From NCBI RefSeq assembly GCF_004793975.1, contig NZ_SRYB01000001.1, forward strand, positions 237,916 to 301,915: DNA of 64,000 bases. The letters are read 5' to 3'. Shown one piece after another: positions 51,966 to 61,243 of this stretch. The notes under the pieces were generated by a model. The model was not told where the DNA came from. It was given only the letters and a program-made list of their open reading frames with translations, and did not search any database. Source of the stretch: Lepagella muris. Lineage in GTDB: Bacteria; Bacteroidota; Bacteroidia; Bacteroidales; Muribaculaceae. Every line of letters begins with the position of its first letter. Positions within the stretch are counted from its first letter, which is position 1. The translations under genes and the position numbers were made by a program.

Positions 51966-52931
51966 ATGAATGAAAATAAAAAATTGAATAAGCCATTGTC
52001 GTTTGCTCCTGTTATTATTCCGACATTGTGTAGATATGATCATTTGAAAAAGTGTGTGGAATCCTTAATGAAGTGTACCTGGGCAGAAGAAACAGAAGTA
52101 TATATTGGTCTTGACTATCCTCTAAAGGAATCTCATTGGGAGGGATATAAAAAAATAGAACAATATTTGAACTCTCTTAAAAAAACGCATTTATTCAAGA
52201 CTCTTCATGTGGTAATACGTTCTACGAATTTAGGTATTGGTCCAAATGGTAATTCTGAAAATCTTCGTGATATTGCGTTTAAAAATCATGACAAATTAAT
52301 TTTTACTGAAGATGATAATATTTTTTCACCTTCATTTCTTGTGTTTATTAACGAAGGTCTTGAAAAGTTTCGAGATGATTCTTCAGTATTTGCAATCAAT
52401 GGTTACCGGCATTTTTATGATGTAAAATTTATGAATAATAATTTTTATCGTCAAAATGTTGATTTTTCGGCATGGGGTTATGGTATTTGGAGAGACCGAT
52501 ATTATAAGTTAAAGGAAGCAAGTAATTCAAAATATTGGCGTTTAAAAGCGATTAATCCATTAAATTGGTTTAGAATTTATAAAAATGGTTGGAATAGGGT
52601 ATTGGGCTTTATTAGTCTTGTATATAAAACGAAAGTTCTATTTGATAACGAGAAAAGTGTGTACATTGCTATAAACAATATGGACGTTATTATGCCTAAA
52701 GAATCAATGGTTCGTAATTTAGGATGGGATGGATCTGGTGAACATTGTAAAACTGTAGATAAAAATCTCATAGTTTCACATATAACACAACCCATCTATA
52801 CCCACACAACTTTTGACTATAAAGGGAATGGGAAAGAGTATTACAAGGAAAATAAGAAGATTTATGTGAATCAATCTTATGGACGTATTTCATTTAAGGA
52901 CTTATTGAAAAATATAATTCAGAGATTTTGA
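51966..52931 (+). CDS. Glycosyltransferase, GT-A fold
   Basis: A 321-residue glycosyltransferase with the nucleotide-sugar fold start FAPVIIPTLCRYDHLKKCV, a metal-binding DxD-like motif in IFTEDDNIFSPSF, and an acceptor-side aromatic region (FSAWGYGIWRDRYY). The pattern resembles GNT-I-like and GT2-type enzymes of capsule loci. ATG at 51966 (MNENKKLNK) is preferred; an in-frame ATG at 51930 would add 12 residues. Very A+T-rich coding sequence, unlike 46-51 kb. Confidence 0.75.
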   Translation: MNENKKLNKPLSFAPVIIPTLCRYDHLKKCVESLMKCTWAEETEVYIGLDYPLKESHWEGYKKIEQYLNSLKKTHLFKTLHVVIRSTNLGIGPNGNSENLRDIAFKNHDKLIFTEDDNIFSPSFLVFINEGLEKFRDDSSVFAINGYRHFYDVKFMNNNFYRQNVDFSAWGYGIWRDRYYKLKEASNSKYWRLKAINPLNWFRIYKNGWNRVLGFISLVYKTKVLFDNEKSVYIAINNMDVIMPKESMVRNLGWDGSGEHCKTVDKNLIVSHITQPIYTHTTFDYKGNGKEYYKENKKIYVNQSYGRISFKDLLKNIIQRF

Positions 52932-53392
52932 ATTTATGTAAGCGGTAAGTGGAAATTCCCTGTGAATATTCAATTTTGGTAAGTATTCAATTTTAATATC
53001 TGCCAATGAAAGGGAATAATGCATATCTTTGCACTGATAAATTTTTAAATTGAAAGAGAGGCGGGTATGTGAGATATTATAATTTATAGTGATTGAGTAT
53101 GCTGATGCTTAATTCTGGGATGTTTTACGCATTTTTTTACTTTGTTGTTTACTTACAGTGCTTATATTTTAAAATATTCTATGTCGATATGCTCGAATGA
53201 ATGCCTCGTGGAGTATTGATACAGAAGTACTGCAAGCAGAATAACGTATAATACAATTCTATTGTCGTAAATGTGGATGAAAACTCTCCCTTTAGGGTGG
53301 TGGAGTCAGATATTAATATAAAGGACTTTGAAATCCTTTCTCCTAACCCCACAAGTCAAAGAAGGACGCTTACTGTTCACGGTTTGGTAGAA
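52932..53392. other. Intergenic region with possible internal promoter and remnant frame
   Basis: TATCTTTG at 53024-53031 fits the -7 consensus, though no -33 box is evident. An open frame from 53252 runs into the next gene (NVDENSPFRVVESDINIKDF) but does not look like a glycosyltransferase start and has only a GTG at 53273; it may be the tail of a lost gene. Confidence 0.4.
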
Positions 53393-54331
53393 ATGAATAA
53401 TTTAGATATCGTATATAAGTTTATGAGTGAAAATATTAAAATGCTTAGAAGATTAAATTCGGATAAAGATAATCCGATTAATAAAGATATTGCGATAATA
53501 ATTCTTAATTATAATAGTGAGGTAGATACGATAAAATGTGTTAAATCACTTCAAGAACAGAGATATGATTCTTTTGAAATAATTATAGTTGATAATTGCT
53601 CTAAAAAGCCGTCTCTTAATGTTATTAGAAATTTCTGTTATAATGAATCAATACATCTTATTGAGAATAATAAGAATAATGGATATAATGCTGGAAATAA
53701 TATTGGATTGAAATATGCATTTAATAAAGGTTATAAGTATGCACTGATTGCAAACCCTGATATGGAATTTCCTGATAAAGATATGTTGCAGATTCTTGTT
53801 GATAGAATGTCAAATGATATTGTTGTAGTTGCTCCAGATATACGAGGTATTGACAATTCTCATCAGAATCCATATAAGCGATTAGGGGACTGGAAACATT
53901 CGTTTTATTGGATAGGTAATGTGATTCGATCTATTATTGATTCGAATGCAAAGGATTCCTTATTTGATGATTGGAGTAAATCACATTATTGTGCCATGGT
54001 GAGTGGATGCTGTTTCTTGATTGATTTGAAATTTGTTGATGCTATTGGATACTTTGATGAGGGTGTTTTTCTGTATTGTGAGGAATCAATATTATCTCGA
54101 CAAGTTGAACAGTTGAAATATAAGATGTGGTATTGTGCTAATACTTATGCAGTACATGCACATATAGAAAAAGCCAAAGGAAATCCGAACCCACGAATAA
54201 GAATTTGGTATAGATCAAAAAAATATTTTATACGTAATTATAGTGGTAATAGTTGGATCGGAAGGCAAATTGCTTATTTTTCGGCTTGGCTAAATTGTAT
54301 GGTTCAATTGATGATACATTCGGTTAAATAA
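53393..54331 (+). CDS. Family 2 glycosyltransferase (rhamnosyltransferase-like)
   Basis: A 312-residue GT2 enzyme: DIAIIILNYNSEVDTIKCV, FEIIIVDNCSKKPS, a GYNAGNNIGLKYA loop and the metal site IANPDMEF. The acceptor region has GCCFLIDLKFVDAIGYFDE and FLYCEESILS, typical of rhamnosyltransferase-like GT2 enzymes. Start set at the ATG of MNNLDIVYK; a GTG at 53273 would add 40 residues that do not fit the family. Confidence 0.82.
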   Translation: MNNLDIVYKFMSENIKMLRRLNSDKDNPINKDIAIIILNYNSEVDTIKCVKSLQEQRYDSFEIIIVDNCSKKPSLNVIRNFCYNESIHLIENNKNNGYNAGNNIGLKYAFNKGYKYALIANPDMEFPDKDMLQILVDRMSNDIVVVAPDIRGIDNSHQNPYKRLGDWKHSFYWIGNVIRSIIDSNAKDSLFDDWSKSHYCAMVSGCCFLIDLKFVDAIGYFDEGVFLYCEESILSRQVEQLKYKMWYCANTYAVHAHIEKAKGNPNPRIRIWYRSKKYFIRNYSGNSWIGRQIAYFSAWLNCMVQLMIHSVK

Positions 54332-54355
54332 TGGAGACATTATAATGAGGATGTT

Positions 54356-55582
54356 ATGATAGATATATGTCGAAATAAAGATATTTGGAAGAAGATATTT
54401 ATTGGTATAATAGTATCTTTATCTATTTCTCCATCTTTTGCAACAAGTGATTTGGATAATAGGAATTTTTTGTTAATAGGATGTATGTGTTTGGGTCCAA
54501 TTATTTTTTTATATTTGAGAAAAGTAATATGGAAAATAGATAAGTATATTATAATATTGATTGGAATGATATTCATTACCCAGACAATATTTAATTTTAC
54601 AAGTATTCGAATAACGTCAATATTATTCTCAATAATGTTTTTTATATATTATTTGATTGCTATTCGAACGGCACTTATAGCTCAGATAAATTATTCGAAT
54701 ATGTGTATGATAACAAAATATTTGATTTATGCATATTTTATAGTATTGTTAATTCAGCAATTTTGTGTATTACTAGGATTGCCTGTATTTAATCAGTTAA
54801 ATGCTTTGGAAAATCCTTGGAAACTGAATTCTTTATCCGCAGAGCCAAGTCATACATCCAGATATGTTGGAATATTAATGTATAGTTTCCTTGTATTTCA
54901 AGATAAAATAAAAAAATACAGAATAAATTTTAGAGATAGTTACAAAGAAAATAAGAAGATTTGGATAGCATTCTTTTGGATAATGTTCACAACAGTGAGT
55001 GGTACGGCATTTATTGTTGTGGTATTGATATTATCACGTTATCTTACACATAAGAATATTGTTATTGCGGTTGGGTTGTTATTTATTGTTTTTACAATTG
55101 GTGTCTCTTCTGATATTACAGCATTAAGACGAGCTACCCTTTTCCTATCAGCCGTTGCTACAGGAAATGCTGAGGCTATGATTGGTGCAGATCATAGTGC
55201 ATCTGTCCGTATAGTTCCGTGGATGTTATGTATTCAGCGAATTAATCCTTTTTCATTAAATGGATGGATTGGTGAAGGAGGTGGTTCTACTGCTGCATGG
55301 CTTTATCAATATATGCCAGGTGTGCGAGAGGGTTTTATAGGGGGAGGAATGGCAGCATATACACTTGAATATGGTCTTTTAGTTGGTTTACTCTTTTTAT
55401 ATTTTTCATTAAGATGTTGTTATGATAAAAAATATAAAATATCAACTATTGGTTTGTGGATTATGTGTGTAGTTTTGATAGGGGTAAATTCTCAGATAGG
55501 TTGGCTTTGTATTTTAATGCTTTATTTAGATAAAAATTTATACGTGACAAATGCGAACAAAAGTATTCTACGACTTGCCTGA
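54356..55582 (+). CDS. wzy: Wzy-like polysaccharide polymerase / O-antigen ligase family
   Basis: A 408-residue integral membrane protein with at least ten hydrophobic segments and a large extracytoplasmic loop containing GADHSASVRIVPW and WIGEGGGSTAAWLYQYM. This topology is typical of Wzy polymerases, which join repeat units in the periplasm. Sequence families diverge strongly, so the call rests on topology and context. Overlaps the next gene by 32 bp. Confidence 0.68.
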   Translation: MIDICRNKDIWKKIFIGIIVSLSISPSFATSDLDNRNFLLIGCMCLGPIIFLYLRKVIWKIDKYIIILIGMIFITQTIFNFTSIRITSILFSIMFFIYYLIAIRTALIAQINYSNMCMITKYLIYAYFIVLLIQQFCVLLGLPVFNQLNALENPWKLNSLSAEPSHTSRYVGILMYSFLVFQDKIKKYRINFRDSYKENKKIWIAFFWIMFTTVSGTAFIVVVLILSRYLTHKNIVIAVGLLFIVFTIGVSSDITALRRATLFLSAVATGNAEAMIGADHSASVRIVPWMLCIQRINPFSLNGWIGEGGGSTAAWLYQYMPGVREGFIGGGMAAYTLEYGLLVGLLFLYFSLRCCYDKKYKISTIGLWIMCVVLIGVNSQIGWLCILMLYLDKNLYVTNANKSILRLA

Positions 55583-56741
55583 GACTGCGTGTTATGGTTG
55601 TCAGGCATGTGCTCAGATATGTCCAGTATCTGCGATTAGTATGGTTCCTGATGAAGAAGGTTTTCTTTTCCCGCAAATTGATACGGATAAATGTATAGAA
55701 TGTAATTTGTGTGAGAAAACATGTCCGACACAAAAATCAGTATCTAACCCATTATTTAATGCGGTTCCAACAAATGTTGATGCTGCATGGGAAAAGGATT
55801 TTGATGCAAGACTTGAATCTACATCTGGGGGAGCATTTTATATCTTTGGTAAAAAATGGATTGAGGATGGCGGCGTGGTTTATGGTGCAGATTTTGATGA
55901 TAAGCTACAGGTCTGTCATTGTAAGGCTGTGACCATAGAAGAATTACAAAGACAACGGGGATCCAAATATGTGCAAAGTAATCTATCCGGAATTTTAAAA
56001 GCTGTAAGAACGGATTTAAAGGCTGGTATAAAGGTATTGTTTTCCGGTACACCTTGTCAGGTCGCCGGTTTGAGGGCATTTTTAAAGAAGGATTATCCTA
56101 ATTTAATATGTATTGATTTAGTATGTCATGGTGTCCCAAGTCCTCTGATTTTTTTAGAACATTTAAAATATGTGGAAAATATGAGTGGCAAGCAGATTGT
56201 CGATTATAAATTTAGAGGAAAGGAACGCTCTGGATGGCGGGCTTATATAAAATATATATTCAAGGATAAGACTGTTGAAAAGAGATTTTTGGGAAATGAT
56301 TTCTATGCATATTCCTTTTATCGGTCTCGATTTAATCGAAGAAGTTGTTTCTCATGTGGATTTTCTCATGCAAAAAGAGTAGGAGACATTACTCTTTCCG
56401 ATTTTTGGAATGCTGAAAGATATTCAAAGGAACTTAGAAAGCAACGGAAATATGGGTTTAATATGATTATGTGCAATACGGAAAAAGGTCGGAATTTGTA
56501 TAATGAAACGATCTCAAAATTTGGACGTATAGAATTGCCTCTACAAATTGCAGTTGATGGAGATGTGAGATTGAGACATGCAGAAAAGGCTCCATTGGAT
56601 AGGGATAGTATATTTCAAGAATACCATACTCATGGATATGAGTGGTTGGTAAATAATAGAGGACCTAAAAATTCTATTGCGTCACGTCTGACACCAACTT
56701 GGGTTAAAAATCTTATATATGAAATAAAGTCCAGAATATGA
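55551..56741 (+). CDS. Fe-S protein of the F420 hydrogenase/dehydrogenase beta-subunit family (exopolysaccharide type)
   Basis: A 396-residue protein with two 4Fe-4S ferredoxin motifs at the N-terminus (CYGCQACAQICPVSAI and CIECNLCEKTCPT, residues about 14-60) and an FrhB-like domain (GTPCQVAGLRAFLKKD, VCHGVPSPLIF, FRGKERSGWRAY, RRSCFSCGF). Capsule loci often pair such a protein with a pyruvyl transferase, as here. Its reaction in polysaccharide synthesis is not established. Confidence 0.85.
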   Translation: MRTKVFYDLPETACYGCQACAQICPVSAISMVPDEEGFLFPQIDTDKCIECNLCEKTCPTQKSVSNPLFNAVPTNVDAAWEKDFDARLESTSGGAFYIFGKKWIEDGGVVYGADFDDKLQVCHCKAVTIEELQRQRGSKYVQSNLSGILKAVRTDLKAGIKVLFSGTPCQVAGLRAFLKKDYPNLICIDLVCHGVPSPLIFLEHLKYVENMSGKQIVDYKFRGKERSGWRAYIKYIFKDKTVEKRFLGNDFYAYSFYRSRFNRRSCFSCGFSHAKRVGDITLSDFWNAERYSKELRKQRKYGFNMIMCNTEKGRNLYNETISKFGRIELPLQIAVDGDVRLRHAEKAPLDRDSIFQEYHTHGYEWLVNNRGPKNSIASRLTPTWVKNLIYEIKSRI

Positions 56742-57829
56742 AAATTGGAATATTGACAAGACGTTACGGTTATAATTTCGGGTCTGCACTTCAAGGATTT
56801 GCAATCATGCAATTAGTGAAAAATCAGGGGCATGATGTAGAGGTGATAAAATATGATGAAACTTCAAATCATTGGTTATGGAAAATTAGACCATTTGTAG
56901 AATTTATACAATATAAAGTTGGATTATCATTTTCAAAAAGAAAGAAGAAATATTTGGAGCAACGGTTTAAACAAGAATGTTTGTTTAAGCAGTTTGAAAA
57001 TAAATATTTTAATTTGACAGAAAGGTGTTTCAGAAATAGCGGATCATTGCGGAAACAATCAAATAAATATGATAAGATTGTAATAGGGAGTGATCAAATT
57101 TGGAATCCATATTTTTTTGATCCATGTTATTTGGGTAGTTTTATACCTGTAAATGAAAGGGATAAAATAGTGCCGTATGCCCCAAGTTTTGGAACATCAA
57201 ATCTTGATTTGATTTCGTCGAAGCAAATTGAATTAATAAAGAGTCTTAAGCATTTATCTTGTCGTGAAGAGGAAGGCTCAAATATCTTGAAAAAATTTAC
57301 AGGTAAAGATATTCCAGTGGTTCTTGATCCAACGTTGATGATTTCTGAAGAAATTTGGAATGATATAGCAGATAAGTATGTAATGTCTGTTTTGCCAGAG
57401 AAATATTTATTAACATATTTTTTAGGGTCAAATATTCCTCAAGATGAAATAGATCGTTTGAAAAATAAATATGGACTACCGGTTGTTAATATATCTATTT
57501 TTAATCGAATTAATGATGTTGACTGTGATTTAGAGGTGTCAGATGTGGGACCGGGGGAATTTCTTTATTTAATAAAAAATGCGGATCATGTTGTTACCGA
57601 TTCGTTTCATGGAACAATATTTTCTCATGTTTTTAAGCGAAAATATACTGTGGTTGAGCGTTTTAATGAAAATGATTTAAGGAATGAAAATTCTCGAATA
57701 TATACCTTATTAAAGATTTTTGGGGAACAGGATAGATTATATAATAAGCATTTTGAAAAGACGGATAATTGTTTGCAAAATAAGAGACAATTTTCATTGG
57801 AATATTTAAAAAATGCAATAAACTCTTGA
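56738..57829 (+). CDS. Polysaccharide pyruvyl transferase family protein
   Basis: A 363-residue protein: MKIGILTRRYGYNFGSALQG, VIGSDQIWNPYF, CREEEGSNILKK, VLDPTLM and VVTDSFHGTIFSHVF are the family landmarks. It would add a pyruvate ketal (acidic group) to a sugar, though several family members have other roles. Overlaps the Fe-S protein gene by 4 bp. Confidence 0.85.
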   Translation: MKIGILTRRYGYNFGSALQGFAIMQLVKNQGHDVEVIKYDETSNHWLWKIRPFVEFIQYKVGLSFSKRKKKYLEQRFKQECLFKQFENKYFNLTERCFRNSGSLRKQSNKYDKIVIGSDQIWNPYFFDPCYLGSFIPVNERDKIVPYAPSFGTSNLDLISSKQIELIKSLKHLSCREEEGSNILKKFTGKDIPVVLDPTLMISEEIWNDIADKYVMSVLPEKYLLTYFLGSNIPQDEIDRLKNKYGLPVVNISIFNRINDVDCDLEVSDVGPGEFLYLIKNADHVVTDSFHGTIFSHVFKRKYTVVERFNENDLRNENSRIYTLLKIFGEQDRLYNKHFEKTDNCLQNKRQFSLEYLKNAINS

Positions 57830-57837
57830 TTCAAATT

Positions 57838-58929
57838 ATGAGATTATTGATAGATTGTCATTGCTTTGATTTTGAGATAAGTCAAGGTATAACCACTTAT
57901 ATTCAAGGTATATATTCTGAATTGCCGGATTTGGCTCAGGATATTGAATTTTTCTTTGTCGCTTCCAATATCGGAAAGATTAAGAGAATTTTTGGAGAAA
58001 GGGAAAATATTCATTATGTACCTCTCGTATCAAAGAATAAGATTTATAGATTGCTTTTTGAAATACCGGATATTATACGGAAGAATAATATAGATGTAGC
58101 ACATTTTCAGTATGTGTCTCCATTAATTAAGAATTGTAAGACGATAGTGACATTGCATGATATTCTATTTGTGGATTATCCTCAATATTTTCCATTTCCA
58201 TACAGATTTTTTAAGGGTGCAGCTTTTAAATTGTCGGCAAAACGTGCTGATTTGTTGTGCACTGTATCAGATTATTCCCGTAAACAGATTGAACATCATT
58301 ATAAATTAAATGGAGATGATATCGTAATCACTCCGAATGCTGTAAGTGAGGACTTTTATTCTATAGATGGAGATAGACCGAAAGATTTTCCGGAAAAATA
58401 TATTCTTTATGTAAGTAGAATAGAGCCAAGAAAAAATCATGTCGCTTTAGTGAGGGCTTTCAACCGTTTGAACCTTGCAGAGAAAGGATATGAATTGGTT
58501 TTAATTGGTCGTGAGACTGTGCCTACTCCGGAACTTCATCAGGTATTGGATGAATTAAAGGATAATGTGAGATATAGAATTCGAGTCATACATCAGTCTC
58601 CATTCGCAGAATTGAAATTATGGTATAAATATGCAGATTTATTTATATATCCTACGGTTGCAGAGGGGTTTGGAATACCACCGATAGAAGCCGGAGCTGC
58701 AGGGGTGCCCGTAATATGCAATAATGCGACTGCTATGTCTGATTTTTCCTTTTTCGGAAATAATCTTATTGATTTTTCGGATAAAAATATATTGGATAGA
58801 ATAATAATGAATTGCCTGAATGATAGAGATTCTGATAGACTAAATCTTATTTCAAAAGAGATTAAACAAAAATATAATTGGCATTCAATAGCTGAAGAAT
58901 TTAATAAGTCTCTGAATGCCTTTAGATAA
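57838..58929 (+). CDS. Family 4 glycosyltransferase (GT-B fold)
   Basis: A 363-residue retaining glycosyltransferase: N-terminal domain with VTLHDILFVDYPQYF and RADLLCTVSDYSRKQI, C-terminal donor-binding domain with YILYVSRIEPRKNHVALVRAF and the EX7E motif region LFIYPTVAEGFGIPPIEAGA. ATG at 57838 (MRLLIDCHC) is preferred to a TTG at 57826. Last gene of the very A+T-rich part of the locus before the defence pair. Confidence 0.87.
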   Translation: MRLLIDCHCFDFEISQGITTYIQGIYSELPDLAQDIEFFFVASNIGKIKRIFGERENIHYVPLVSKNKIYRLLFEIPDIIRKNNIDVAHFQYVSPLIKNCKTIVTLHDILFVDYPQYFPFPYRFFKGAAFKLSAKRADLLCTVSDYSRKQIEHHYKLNGDDIVITPNAVSEDFYSIDGDRPKDFPEKYILYVSRIEPRKNHVALVRAFNRLNLAEKGYELVLIGRETVPTPELHQVLDELKDNVRYRIRVIHQSPFAELKLWYKYADLFIYPTVAEGFGIPPIEAGAAGVPVICNNATAMSDFSFFGNNLIDFSDKNILDRIIMNCLNDRDSDRLNLISKEIKQKYNWHSIAEEFNKSLNAFR

Positions 58930-59011
58930 GAAATTTATGAATCCAAGCCGGATAGTGAAGTGGAATTTATCAAAAAATGGGTTAAGGTTGCGTTATATCT
59001 GTTTTTTTTTG

Positions 59012-59019
59012 TAATTTTG
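59012..59019 (+). promoter_or_regulatory. -7 promoter box of the Septu-like pair
   Basis: TAATTTTG after a run of ten Ts, 28 bp before the ATG of the AAA ATPase gene. It suggests the defence pair has its own transcription within the capsule locus. Confidence 0.55.
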
Positions 59020-59047
59020 AGATGTAGAAAGCAATTCCCAAATTAGC

Positions 59048-60376
59048 ATGAAAAAGATCACACTGTATAATTTCCGTTGTTTTGAAAATTTTGAATGGGA
59101 TTTTACTCCCGGAATCAATCTCATCGTGGGAGATAATTCCAGTGGTAAAACATCTTTGCTGCGGGCTTGTAGACTTGTGGCAGGGAGTTTTTTTGCCGGA
59201 TTCAGCGATGAGAATACAGTGTGGCCCGGTCCGGAAGCGGCTGATTTCAGGGATGTCATTGTCGATGGAGTAAAATTGCCTGTAAAAGCTATTGAAATCC
59301 AATTTTTATTGGATGCGGAAATGTATCCTGATATAGATATGGCTTTTAAACGGGGGGATGATGAAATCGCGTTTAATCCATCAATGGCTAATCCGTATTT
59401 TTTACGGAAAAATAGTCCAAAGAATACTAAGCAACTTACTTCCGGAATCTCTGCTTATAAGGCTTATTGTAAGGCTCTACAAGAGAATGAGAATCAAAAT
59501 TTGCCTTTGCCTCTATTCGCTTTTTTCTCTACTGAAGACATTCATGCCTCAAGAAAGATAGATGCCGGAAAATTCAAGGAGGAGTATCTCAAAAGATCTT
59601 TCGGTTATTATTTTTGTCTTGACAGCAACGGGCTTTTGCCTTATTGGGAGAAACGTCTTCTTGTGATGAAGGAATTGCAACAAGACTGCGTGGAGGTGAA
59701 GGTGGTGACTGATGCATTGCTAAATGCGCTTGGTGAGTCAGGATGTGGAATTTTACGGGATGTATCTGTTCGTCCGATGAGAGGAAAGGTTTATTATACT
59801 CTCGCTGACGGGCGTGTGGTTGATTCTGCGATATTGTCTGATGGATATAAGCGGCTCGTGAATATTGTGATGGACTTGGCTTTCAGATCGTATATTCTGA
59901 ATCGTCCTACTTTCGGAGCGGATGCCTGTAAGTATTCAAGAGGTACGGTATTGGTTGATGAGGTTGATCTTCATCTGCATCCGTCGTTGCAGGTAAGGGC
60001 ACTTCCTTCAATTGCCGCTACTTTCCCGGGAATACAATTTATAGCCACAACTCATGCTCCTCTTGTGATGTCGAGTGTCGGAAATAACGAACGGGATACT
60101 GTAAGCAAGATTGAGTTTGATGGTAGAGATTCTTATTCACGTGTAGCCATAGATGCTTTCGGTTTTGATGCCTCTTCCATTATGACAAGCATTTTGGGCG
60201 TGTATGACCGCGACATTAATGTGCAGCATGATCTTGATTCTTTGTTCGGGCTTATAGATGATGAAAGGATTGAAGAGGCACGGGCAATGTTTGATGCCAT
60301 GAAAGAGAAGTATGGCAATTTACCTGATCTTGCACGGGCCGGAGTGACGATTGATTTTTTTAGCCCGGAGTTATGA
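59048..60376 (+). CDS. AAA/ABC-type ATPase of a Septu-like (PtuA-type) defence pair
   Basis: A 442-residue single-protein ABC-like ATPase: MKKITLYNFRCFENFEWDF start, Walker A VGDNSSGKTSLL (27-38), Walker B TVLVDEVDLHLHPS (about 298-311) and H-loop ATTHAPLVM. Such RecF/SMC-like ATPases pair with HNH nucleases in Septu and some retron systems, where they sense infection and restrain or activate the nuclease. Here the HNH gene overlaps by 4 bp. It lacks a retron reverse transcriptase nearby. Not a capsule enzyme. Confidence 0.82.
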   Translation: MKKITLYNFRCFENFEWDFTPGINLIVGDNSSGKTSLLRACRLVAGSFFAGFSDENTVWPGPEAADFRDVIVDGVKLPVKAIEIQFLLDAEMYPDIDMAFKRGDDEIAFNPSMANPYFLRKNSPKNTKQLTSGISAYKAYCKALQENENQNLPLPLFAFFSTEDIHASRKIDAGKFKEEYLKRSFGYYFCLDSNGLLPYWEKRLLVMKELQQDCVEVKVVTDALLNALGESGCGILRDVSVRPMRGKVYYTLADGRVVDSAILSDGYKRLVNIVMDLAFRSYILNRPTFGADACKYSRGTVLVDEVDLHLHPSLQVRALPSIAATFPGIQFIATTHAPLVMSSVGNNERDTVSKIEFDGRDSYSRVAIDAFGFDASSIMTSILGVYDRDINVQHDLDSLFGLIDDERIEEARAMFDAMKEKYGNLPDLARAGVTIDFFSPEL

Positions 60377-61035
60377 TTACCATAGAGAAGCAAAAGCAGC
60401 CCGGTAGTCTTATCTCATTCAAGAAGAATGGTGGGACTGATTATCTTTCGCTTGACAAGGATACGAAGAAAGATATAGTGGATTCTCTATTAGAAGAACA
60501 GGGTTATCTTTGTGCCTATTGTATGCGTAGAATCCCTCGTCATGAGAAAAACGGAGATAAGGGGTATCTGGATGATCATGTGCGGATAGAGCATGTCAGA
60601 GACCGGGAACATAATCCGGAATTGCAGCTTGAATATAAGAATATGGTGGCAGTTTGTCCCGGATTTCTTAGAAGCATCCCTCATTGCGACCGCAGTAAAG
60701 GTTCACGGTCAATCACACTGTCACCGTTTGATCCTGAATTGGAAAAATCGATCTCTTATGCTACAAAGGATGGAGGTATCAAATCTGAGAATCCTGATTG
60801 GAATAAGGATCTGACAGATGAAGATCTTTTGAATCTGAATCATGAAGGGTTAAAGATTGCTCGAAAGAATGTAATTTTTGAAGTTATTGCTATCCTTGGC
60901 AAAAAAGGATGGACTAAGATTAAACTTGAAAGGGAGTTGGATAATTGGAATCATCGTGATTCCAATGGATATTTGCGTGAATATGCGGGTGTGGTCAGAT
61001 ATTTTATTAAGAGAAAATTGAGGACTATTAAATAA
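60373..61035 (+). CDS. HNH endonuclease of a Septu-like (PtuB-type) defence pair
   Basis: A 220-residue nuclease matching the HNH family that accompanies Septu and retron ATPases. Zinc and catalytic motifs: CAYCMRR (Cys47, Cys50), IEHVRDRE (His74), Asn90 (YKNMVAVCPG), and HCDRSKGSR (His104, Cys105). It probably cuts nucleic acid when its ATPase partner is triggered, giving abortive infection. Overlaps the ATPase gene, ensuring joint expression. Confidence 0.83.
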   Translation: MITIEKQKQPGSLISFKKNGGTDYLSLDKDTKKDIVDSLLEEQGYLCAYCMRRIPRHEKNGDKGYLDDHVRIEHVRDREHNPELQLEYKNMVAVCPGFLRSIPHCDRSKGSRSITLSPFDPELEKSISYATKDGGIKSENPDWNKDLTDEDLLNLNHEGLKIARKNVIFEVIAILGKKGWTKIKLERELDNWNHRDSNGYLREYAGVVRYFIKRKLRTIK

Positions 61036-61243
61036 TCAATAGATTCCTTCAAAACATAAAAATATTGGTATTTACCTGAAAACTCAATTTTTTTTTGAAG
61101 CTCTTGTTTTGCTTGAGCTTTCTCTGTTATACTATCATTTGAAAATTTTTGATTTGTTGAGACATTAACAACGGATTGCGTGCTTGCTCGATTTGCCAAT
61201 ATGAGTTTATTTAGGTGCGCAGTCTATTCTCACATTTATTTTT

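Noticed and set aside
59048..61035. ATPase-HNH pair as part of a retron
   Set aside because: No reverse transcriptase or msr/msd-like RNA lies nearby; the only reverse transcriptase in the window belongs to the group II intron 37 kb away.
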